This document shows positions 57,716-64,000 of a stretch of DNA of 64,000 nt, piece after piece. Made by a program: the position numbers and the translations under genes. Origin of the DNA: Hyphomicrobiales bacterium (lineage in GTDB: Bacteria > Pseudomonadota > Alphaproteobacteria > Rhizobiales > CAJQND01); assembly GCA_028285595.1 (NCBI GenBank), contig JANQOW010000067.1, positions 18,844 through 82,843 on the forward strand, in the 5' to 3' direction. The notes beneath the pieces are model-generated. The model was not told where the DNA came from. It saw only the letters and a program-made list of their open reading frames with translations, and ran no database searches. How positions within the stretch are numbered: the stretch's first letter is position 1; the number at the start of each line of letters is the position of its first letter.

Positions 57716-60700
57716 ATGAGTTACGCCGAACTCCATGTGCGAACCAATTTCACCTTCCTGGAAGGGGCCTCCCATCCGGGCGAATATGTGCACGTGGCTG
57801 CTGACCTTGGCTATGCGGCTGTGGCCATCACAGACCGGAACTCGCTGGCTGGAGTGGTGCGGGCCTATGAGGAGGTCAAGAAGTCGGGCGTCAGCCCAAA
57901 GCTGCTGGTGGGCGCGCAGCTTGACCTTGCCGATGGACAGAGCCTCATTTGCTTTCCAAAAGACCGGGCCGCTTATGGGCGCCTGTCCCAGCTTATCAGC
58001 CTCGGAAGGCGCCGTGTGGAAAAGGGCTCCTGCGAGCTGCATTTTGAAGATGTGATCAACTGGGCCGACGGGCAGATCTTCATTGTCCTGCCGCCCGAAG
58101 CGCCGGACGAGGTGTTTCAAGGCCAGCTCTGCCGCTGGGCCGCGTCTCTGCCGGAGACGGTCTATTGCGCAACCAATCACCTCTACAGGGGCAATGATGC
58201 AGAACGTCTGGAGTGCCTGGCCGCGATGGCCGAGGCCGCCGGTACACCGCTTGTGGCTTCAAACGATGTGCTGATGCACACCCCCCGCCGGCGCCCCTTG
58301 GCCGATGTGCTCTCCTGCATTCGGGAGGGGTGTACGATCGACACAGCCGGCCGGCTGACCCAAAAGAATGCCGAGCGCCACTTGAAAGCGCCGGAAGAAA
58401 TGGCGCGCCTGTTCCATGCCTATCCGGATGCCATGGCCCGCACCTTGGAGATTGCCGGCAAGATCTCCTTTTGCCTGAGCGATCTGAAATATGAGTACCC
58501 CGATGAGGTGTCTGGCGGCCAAGACCCGCAAGATGAGCTGGAGCACCTGGTGACCAAGGGGTTCAAGCAGCGCTACCCCTTAGGTGTGCCGAAAAAGGTG
58601 CAAGCCACCGTGGAGCGTGAGCTTAAAATCATCAAAGAGCTGCGTTATGCCCCCTACTTTCTGACCGTCCACGACATTGTGCGCTTTGCCCGCTCCAAGG
58701 GCATCTTGTGCCAGGGGCGCGGCTCGGCGGCCAATTCTCTGGTCTGTTATATCCTCGGCATCACCGCCATCAGCCCGGACCGCATGGACATGGTGTTTGA
58801 GCGCTTTGTGTCGGCGGCCCGCAACGAGCCGCCGGATATTGATGTGGACTTTGAACATGAGCGCCGCGAGGAGGTGATCCAATATATTTACGGCAAGTAT
58901 GGCCGCGAGCGGGCCGGATTGGCCGCAACCGTGATCTGCTACCGCGCGCGCTCTGCGGTGCGCGAGGTTGGCAAGGCCATGGGGCTTTCGGTGGACACGG
59001 TCTCCGTGCTCGCCTCGCAAATCTGGGGCTGGTCTACGGAAGGGCTGCCGGAAGAGCGGGTGCGCGAAGTGGGGCTTGATCCCTCAGAGCCGCGCCTTGC
59101 CATGTGTCTGGCGCTGGCCCATGAGCTGCACGGCTTCCCGCGTCATTTGTCGCAACATGTGGGCGGCTTCATCATCACCCGCTCCCGGCTCGATGAGGTG
59201 GTGCCTATCGAAAACGCCGCCATGGAAGACCGCACGGTGATCGAGTGGGACAAGGACGATCTGGACACGCTCGGCATTTTGAAAGTGGATGTTCTGGGCC
59301 TCGGCATGCTCACCTGCATCCGCAAGGCCTTCGGCTTGCTGCGGACCCATTATGCCAAGATGTATGAGCTGACCACTGTGCCGGAAGGCGACAGTGAGGT
59401 GTATGACATGCTGTGCAAGGGTGATTCCATTGGAGTGTTCCAGGTGGAATCCCGGGCCCAGATGTCGTTTCTGCCGCGCATGCGCCCGCGCACCTTTTAT
59501 GACCTTGTGATCGAAGTGGCGATTGTGCGCCCGGGGCCCATTCAAGGCGACATGGTGCACCCCTATATCCGGCGGCGCAACGGGGAAGAGGAGGTGGTTT
59601 ACCCTTCAGAAGAGCTCAAACAGGTGCTGCACAGAACCCTTGGCGTGCCTCTGTTTCAGGAGCAGGCCATGCGTATTGCCATTGTGGGGGCGGGCTTTGT
59701 GCCTGATGAGGCCGATCAGTTGCGCCGGGCCATGGCCACCTTCCGCAAGACCGGCACCATCCACACCCTGCGCGGCAAGTTCATCGAAGGTATGCTGGCC
59801 AATGGCTATACGGAGGATTTCGCTGAACGCTGCTTCCATCAGATTGAGGGTTTCGGAGAATATGGCTTTCCGGAATCCCATGCGGCCAGCTTTGCCCTTC
59901 TGGTCTACATCTCCGCCTGGCTGAAATGTCATTACCCGGCGGTCTTCGCTTGCGCCCTGCTCAATGCCCAGCCCATGGGGTTTTATGCCCCGGCGCAGAT
60001 CGTGCGCGATGCCCGCGAGCATGGGGTGGAGGTGCGCCCGCCTGATGTGAACCATTCTGAATGGGACAACACCCTGGAGATGGGGTCTGGTGAAGACATG
60101 GCCCTGCGGTTGGGCCTGCGCCAGATTAAAGGTATGAAGGAGGACGATGCCGAATGGATCGCTGCGGCCCGGGGCAACGGTTATGCCCAGCCGGCCGATC
60201 TGTGGCGCAGGGCCGGGGTGCGTCCGGCGGCGCTTAAGGCGCTGGCCCGGGCTGACGCTTTTGGATCCCTGGAAATGGGTCGCCGGGAGGTGTTGTGGGA
60301 GATCGAGGCCATCAAGACCGATCAGCCCCTGCCCTTGTTTGACCGGGTAGGCGAGAACGACCAGGGCGAGGAGGATCCCGTCATCCTGCCGCCCATGAGC
60401 TTGGGCGAGAATGTGGCCCAGGATTACCGCTCCATCCGCTTGTCTTTGCGCGCCCATCCCATGGCGTTGCTGCGCCAGCATTTAAGCGGGCTTACCTTCA
60501 ACAAGGATTTGCTCACCGTAAAGGCCGAGCGCCGCTATGCGGTCACCGGCCTGGTGTTGGTGCGCCAGCGCCCTGGCACGGCCAAGGGGGTGGTGTTCAT
60601 CACTCTGGAGGATGAGACGGGTGTGGCCAACATTGTGGTTTGGAAGCATGTGAAGGAGAAATTCCGCCGCACGGTGATGACCGCCCGCCTGATCCGGGTG

Positions 60701-60970
60701 AGCGGCAAACTGCAGCGCGAAGGCATTGTCACCCACCTTGTGGCTGAGCACCTGGAGGATGTGTCTTATCTGCTGGATAAGCTGGACGAAGGGCTTGGCA
60801 GCGGACTTCAGCCGCCTCTGGCCCATGCCGATGAGGTGGTCAATCAGCCAAGGCCGGACTTACGCGGCGTGGACCAGGCAAAGCTGCGCCACCCGCCCCG
60901 GCCTGTGCCACGCGCACGCCATCCGCGCGAGCAGGCGAAGACCTTGTTCCCGTCTCGGGATTTTCACTAG
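57716..60970 (+). CDS. dnaE2: Error-prone DNA polymerase DnaE2 (ImuC)
   Basis: The protein has 1084 residues. The N-terminal PHP domain opens YAELHVRTNFTFLEGASHP. The catalytic palm has PPDIDVDFEHERREEV (about 374-389) and VLGLGMLTCI with the third Asp just before it; SRAQMSFLPRMRPRTFYDL and GSGEDMALRLGLRQIKGM follow; and a C-terminal OB fold (VTGLVLVRQRPGTAKGVVFITLEDETG) closes it. This is the DnaE2 type, shorter than replicative DnaE (about 1,160), and performs translesion synthesis as part of the ImuA-ImuB-DnaE2 mutasome. The tail DEVVNQPRPDLRGVDQAKL is Pro/Arg-rich and typical. Confidence 0.93.
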   Translation: MSYAELHVRTNFTFLEGASHPGEYVHVAADLGYAAVAITDRNSLAGVVRAYEEVKKSGVSPKLLVGAQLDLADGQSLICFPKDRAAYGRLSQLISLGRRRVEKGSCELHFEDVINWADGQIFIVLPPEAPDEVFQGQLCRWAASLPETVYCATNHLYRGNDAERLECLAAMAEAAGTPLVASNDVLMHTPRRRPLADVLSCIREGCTIDTAGRLTQKNAERHLKAPEEMARLFHAYPDAMARTLEIAGKISFCLSDLKYEYPDEVSGGQDPQDELEHLVTKGFKQRYPLGVPKKVQATVERELKIIKELRYAPYFLTVHDIVRFARSKGILCQGRGSAANSLVCYILGITAISPDRMDMVFERFVSAARNEPPDIDVDFEHERREEVIQYIYGKYGRERAGLAATVICYRARSAVREVGKAMGLSVDTVSVLASQIWGWSTEGLPEERVREVGLDPSEPRLAMCLALAHELHGFPRHLSQHVGGFIITRSRLDEVVPIENAAMEDRTVIEWDKDDLDTLGILKVDVLGLGMLTCIRKAFGLLRTHYAKMYELTTVPEGDSEVYDMLCKGDSIGVFQVESRAQMSFLPRMRPRTFYDLVIEVAIVRPGPIQGDMVHPYIRRRNGEEEVVYPSEELKQVLHRTLGVPLFQEQAMRIAIVGAGFVPDEADQLRRAMATFRKTGTIHTLRGKFIEGMLANGYTEDFAERCFHQIEGFGEYGFPESHAASFALLVYISAWLKCHYPAVFACALLNAQPMGFYAPAQIVRDAREHGVEVRPPDVNHSEWDNTLEMGSGEDMALRLGLRQIKGMKEDDAEWIAAARGNGYAQPADLWRRAGVRPAALKALARADAFGSLEMGRREVLWEIEAIKTDQPLPLFDRVGENDQGEEDPVILPPMSLGENVAQDYRSIRLSLRAHPMALLRQHLSGLTFNKDLLTVKAERRYAVTGLVLVRQRPGTAKGVVFITLEDETGVANIVVWKHVKEKFRRTVMTARLIRVSGKLQREGIVTHLVAEHLEDVSYLLDKLDEGLGSGLQPPLAHADEVVNQPRPDLRGVDQAKLRHPPRPVPRARHPREQAKTLFPSRDFH

Positions 60971-61068
60971 AGGCAGACCGGCTCACATCATCAAGCTCTT
61001 GCCGGTCAGACCAATTGAGCGCAAACTCTAAGCGGGACCGGCGGGCAAGAAGGACAGGAGACCATAAG

Positions 61069-62328
61069 ATGTGGAAGAAAGTTGCAAACCTGGCAATGTT
61101 GGCGGGCGCCGCAGCCGTCGCTTTTGCCCCGCACGCGGCTGCGGATACCACCGATGTGACATGGCAGACCAAGGTGGTGATCGACAAGAAGGGCGATCAT
61201 TGCGTAGACGATCCTAATTGCTTCAACCGCTATCACCCGGCCATCCCGCCTGTGACGAAGGCTAAGCCCGGTGACATGATCATTTTTCATACGCGCGATG
61301 CGTTGGATTCCGATCTAAACCTCACATCCAACGCCGATGATCTTGCTGCGCTTGATCTGAACCTGGTGCACCCGATGACCGGCCCGGTTCATATTGAAGG
61401 CGCCAAGCGCGGGGATGTTCTGGCAGTTACGGTGGTGGACATCGCACCGGACGAATACGGATATACCGTCATCGTGCCTGGCTTCGGCTTCCTGCGCGAT
61501 ATCTATACCAAGCCTCATCTGGTCAATTGGAAGCTGTCTCGCACCCATGCGGTGTCCGATCAGATGCCCGGCATCAAAGTGCCCTATGAAGCCTTCATGG
61601 GCTCTGTGGGCGTATTGCCTGGCGAGGCGGAAACGGACGCTTGGCTTGCCCGGGAAGCGGCTCTTGGTGCAGCAAAAGGTGTTGCTCTGCCGCCCCAGCC
61701 CATGGGCGCTTTGCCCAGTGCGGTGTGCGGGCCGAACGGCTCTCATAAGGACAAGTGCCTCAGAACCATCCCGCCTCGGGAGAATGGCGGCAACATGGAT
61801 GTGCAGCAAATGCAGGTGGGCACGACCCTCTTGCTGCCCTGCTTTATTGACGGATGCGGCCTGTTCGTGGGCGATGTGCACTATGCTCAAGGCGATGGCG
61901 AGGTGTCGGGCACGGCGATTGAAACCGGCGCTGTCGTGACGCTCACAACGGAGATCCGCAAAGGCCAGGGCGCCAACATTAAAAGCCCGGCCGTGGAAGG
62001 TGGAGCACAGATCAAAAACATTGAGCCGTCCAGGTTCTACCAGACGATCGGGCTGCCGATTAAACAGGCCGGCGAGGTTCCGCCCCCAATGCAGTATCTG
62101 GAAAGCGAGAAGATCAAAAACCTGGAGAACCTGTCAGAAGACCTCACGCTTGCGGCCCGCGATGCGCTGATCAAGATGATCGACTACATTCAGCGCGAGC
62201 ATGGGCTCACCGCTGAGCAAGCCTACATTCTGGCGAGCGTTGCCGTAGACCTGCGTGTGGGGCAGGTGGTTGATGTGCCCAACTATGTGGTCACGGCCGT
62301 CTTGAATATGGATGTGTTCGACAAGTGA
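61069..62328 (+). CDS. Exported acetamidase/formamidase family protein
   Basis: ATG 61069 has AGGAG 8 nt upstream and gives a clear signal peptide (1-26, MWKKVANLAMLAGAAAVAFAPHAAAD). The roughly 395-residue mature part has the FmdA/AmdA beta-sandwich: GDMIIFHTRDALDS, LNLVHPMTGPVHIEGAKRGDVLAVTVVDI, GGNMDVQQMQVGTTLLLPCFIDGCGLFVGDVHYAQGDGEVSGTAIE. Most members are cytosolic amidases, whereas this one is clearly exported. Its amide substrate is unknown. The next gene overlaps by 4 nt (GTGA), so the two products are made together. Confidence 0.85.
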   Translation: MWKKVANLAMLAGAAAVAFAPHAAADTTDVTWQTKVVIDKKGDHCVDDPNCFNRYHPAIPPVTKAKPGDMIIFHTRDALDSDLNLTSNADDLAALDLNLVHPMTGPVHIEGAKRGDVLAVTVVDIAPDEYGYTVIVPGFGFLRDIYTKPHLVNWKLSRTHAVSDQMPGIKVPYEAFMGSVGVLPGEAETDAWLAREAALGAAKGVALPPQPMGALPSAVCGPNGSHKDKCLRTIPPRENGGNMDVQQMQVGTTLLLPCFIDGCGLFVGDVHYAQGDGEVSGTAIETGAVVTLTTEIRKGQGANIKSPAVEGGAQIKNIEPSRFYQTIGLPIKQAGEVPPPMQYLESEKIKNLENLSEDLTLAARDALIKMIDYIQREHGLTAEQAYILASVAVDLRVGQVVDVPNYVVTAVLNMDVFDK

Positions 62329-62867
62329 GCGTTGCGGTCATGAACCGGCGTGACGTGTTGTGGGTTCCGCTTGCCCTGGCGTTTAGCCAAGGCGCGTGGG
62401 CCCACACCCCCTACGGTCAATGGGTGGTCTACCGGAAAAAGCATCTGCTAATCGGCTCTCACCGGGCAGATCCCGCCACTTACGCGGAGGCCAAACGGCT
62501 CGCGGCGGTGCTGGCTGAACATTTGCCAAAGTCCCGTAGCCGCGTGGCCCGTGCTCCCACGGCCGGCAGGCTCGCGAGCCTTTTGGGAACCGATCAGTTG
62601 GATGTGGCGGTGCTCAGCCGGGATGATGCCATGGCGATGCGAAGCGGTGAGGGCAAGTTTGCGCCCTATGGCACGATCCCGTTGGCTTTGCTTGCGAACC
62701 TGGAAGCTCATGTGCTCGTCGCGCATGAGCGCTTTCCTGAACGGCATGCCTGGTTGGTGTCTAAAACGTTGCGTGAAACGGTTGACGTGTCCGGCCCGCC
62801 CGGGGCGATTGACTGGCATCCCGGCACACGCATGTTCTTGAACGGGGAGCCGGAGCCGCACGGCTAG
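62325..62867 (+). CDS. Small exported protein, remotely binding-protein/TAXI-like
   Basis: A GTG start at 62325 overlaps the amidase stop (GTGA); ATG 62340 (MNRRDVLWVPLALAFSQGAWA) is an alternative that gives a twin-arginine-style signal. The 175-180-residue product has helices AEAKRLAAVLAEHLPKS and DVAVLSRDDAMAMRSGEG, and EAHVLVAHERFPERHAWLVSKTL. This resembles half of a TAXI/NMT1-type solute-binding protein, but it is too short to be a complete one. Coupling to an exported amidase suggests a periplasmic pair. No permease gene follows. The stop overlaps the convergent gamma-glutamyltransferase gene by 4 nt (CTAG). Confidence 0.6.
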   Translation: MSVAVMNRRDVLWVPLALAFSQGAWAHTPYGQWVVYRKKHLLIGSHRADPATYAEAKRLAAVLAEHLPKSRSRVARAPTAGRLASLLGTDQLDVAVLSRDDAMAMRSGEGKFAPYGTIPLALLANLEAHVLVAHERFPERHAWLVSKTLRETVDVSGPPGAIDWHPGTRMFLNGEPEPHG

Positions 62868-64000
62868 TCTGCTGACAGGACGACCCCATCGCGGCGGCGG
62901 TCACCGGCGCCGGCGAAGCTGCCATCGGCACGCAGTTCTGCGGCATGAACACCGCCAAAGAACATGTTGGGTTCCGGCCAAGCCCGGTGGTCGGGGCAGA
63001 GCGTCTTCAGCGCACGGGCAATTTCAGGTTCGAACTGATCTTCAAAGTCCAAGTGCCCACCTTCGATGTGCAGGCGGGGTCCGGAGACGGCGTCGGCCAA
63101 CGCGGCCTTGCGCAGACAGAGCGCTGTTACCACTTGGAAAATCGCTGATCGAATGCGGTTGGATCCCCCGGAGCCCAGTGCGATCAAACCGCCGTCGGGC
63201 GTCTCGATAAGTGTGGGACACATCATGGAGGCAAGACGTGTGTTCACCGGCCATTGAGCTGTGCCATGGGTGTTTACGTCTTCTTCGCCCAGGATGTTGT
63301 TCAGCATGAACCCGAACGGCCCAACAAGTTCGCCGTTGCCTTCGCCGTTCGAGATGGTGACCGCGCAGGCCGTACCCTCGTCATCTATCACCGAAAGATG
63401 TGTGGTGCCCCGCTGGCGCAGCGGAACCGCCTCCAGCCGCGCCAGATCGCCGGCAGCCGACCTGCGCGCCTGACTTGTGGCCAATAGGGCGCGGGCGATG
63501 TCGATCGGGCTGTCGGTTTCCAGGTGCGCCAAGCTGTGAGCAATCAATGCTCCGCTTGCGGCCGGTAGAGGGTTCATATGCACATGAAAGCCGGAAAGCT
63601 CCATGGAGACGGGCGCCCGCTCCACAGCCTGGTATGCATCGAAATCCCCTTGTGTCAGGTTCCCGGTGTCCTTGTGTCCGGATATGGCCATCGCCGTAAC
63701 GGCGTTGCGGTGCGGTGGTGTCGTGGCGATGATCTCCAATGCGTCCGCCAGGCCCGGATTTTTGAAAACGGACCCCGGTGCCAGAAGGCTGCCGCCTGGT
63801 GCGAACAGGCTCGCAGCGTCTGGTGTGGCGGTCAGGATGGGGGCAACGACTGTGCACAGAAAGTTCTGGTAGGCGGTTATGGTGATGCCCGCTCTGGCCG
63901 CATCTGCGGCTGGCTGAATGAGTTCGGCCATTGCCAGGTGTGCGCCCTTATCATGCAGCGCTTTAAGGCCGGCGCCAAAGCCGGGGGTTGCGGAGGTGGC
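62864..64000 (-). CDS. Gamma-glutamyltransferase family protein, 5' end beyond window
   Basis: The frame remains open to the right edge (codons ...ATSATPGFGAGLKALHDKG precede the first visible Met), so the N-terminal start is missing. The visible 378 residues are the central and C-terminal part of a GGT-like Ntn hydrolase. The catalytic Thr is in RGTTHLSVIDDEG. GPFGFMLNNILGEEDVNTHG and GSGGSNRIRSAIFQVV are the oxyanion and glycine-rich loop features. The enzyme transfers or hydrolyses gamma-glutamyl bonds after self-cleavage at the Thr. It is tail-to-tail with the small exported protein gene. Localisation cannot be judged without the N-terminus. Confidence 0.85.
   Translation of the reverse strand, partial: ATSATPGFGAGLKALHDKGAHLAMAELIQPAADAARAGITITAYQNFLCTVVAPILTATPDAASLFAPGGSLLAPGSVFKNPGLADALEIIATTPPHRNAVTAMAISGHKDTGNLTQGDFDAYQAVERAPVSMELSGFHVHMNPLPAASGALIAHSLAHLETDSPIDIARALLATSQARRSAAGDLARLEAVPLRQRGTTHLSVIDDEGTACAVTISNGEGNGELVGPFGFMLNNILGEEDVNTHGTAQWPVNTRLASMMCPTLIETPDGGLIALGSGGSNRIRSAIFQVVTALCLRKAALADAVSGPRLHIEGGHLDFEDQFEPEIARALKTLCPDHRAWPEPNMFFGGVHAAELRADGSFAGAGDRRRDGVVLSAD

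Noticed and set aside
1..64000. CRISPR arrays, tRNAs, rRNAs, prophage or IS elements
   Set aside because: No regularly spaced repeats, cloverleaf-capable sequences, integrase or transposase genes were recognised on either strand. The only mobile-type module is HigBA.

Overview
The window looks like a moderately high-GC chromosome segment from an alphaproteobacterium. The clearest marker is a class-specific LexA box (GAAC-N7-GAAC) with a TTGACA-N17-AATAAT promoter in front of an imuA-imuB-dnaE2 mutagenesis cassette. glnT/glxBCD-type genes, many LysR regulators, several ABC uptake genes, a DUF3775 gene and a DMGDH-type oxidoreductase fit the same class. The species cannot be named from the sequence. 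There are no rRNA, tRNA, CRISPR, phage or insertion-sequence genes.

Layout. 1-1.4 kb: tail of a class III nucleotide cyclase, a PilZ protein and a DUF2726 protein. 1.5-7.9 kb: a minus-strand Ugp-like ABC importer operon (ATPase, two permeases, binding protein) ending in a metallophosphoesterase, with a divergent LysR gene and a perfect T-N11-A palindrome between them. 8-11.3 kb: racemase/SnoaL pair, a helical-repeat protein, a LysR gene and a small hypothetical gene. 11.3-17.2 kb: DMGDH-type oxidoreductase, membrane protein, SDR and a half-size ABC exporter. 17.4-21.5 kb: tandem UspA protein, rpmF, response regulator, two small paralogous proteins and a TetR regulator. 21.5-26.9 kb: LysR/CMD pair, cytochrome c, DUF3775, EamA transporter, secreted lipase and an XRE-cupin regulator. 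27-30.8 kb: an orphan peptide-type binding protein followed by a CocE-type hydrolase.

30.8-42.6 kb is a nitrogen-metabolism block. A glutamine-synthetase-like ligase is followed by three separate glutamate-synthase-like subunits (GlxB, GlxC, GlxD) and an unknown 136-aa protein, then a class I amidotransferase. A divergent GntR/FadR regulator lies upstream. Both start regions of this divergon carry ACCAAT half-sites repeated every 10-11 bp. Downstream come an EamA transporter, a PhyH dioxygenase, a second racemase-family protein, a 2-hydroxyacid dehydrogenase and a leucine-dehydrogenase-type enzyme. The block suggests amide, amine or amino-acid assimilation, but the substrate is not visible.

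42.7-47.9 kb: Baeyer-Villiger-type monooxygenase, lytic transglycosylase, and an acyltransferase-3/secreted hydrolase pair. 47.9-53.8 kb: a tight minus-strand operon coding for an accessory succinate dehydrogenase/fumarate reductase-like complex, a two-subunit class I fumarase/tartrate dehydratase and an M20 amidohydrolase. The flavoprotein has Cys where the covalent-FAD His normally sits. 53.9-55.5 kb: a HigBA toxin-antitoxin module beside a large AT-rich palindrome, and a LysR gene. 55.5-61 kb: the SOS mutasome. 61-64 kb: an exported acetamidase/formamidase-like protein, a small binding-protein-like partner and a truncated gamma-glutamyltransferase.

The genome is compact. Several convergent neighbours share a 4-nt stop-codon overlap, and many same-strand neighbours overlap by 1-13 nt. 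Two inverted copies of a roughly 95-bp palindromic intergenic repeat lie about 23.7 kb apart.
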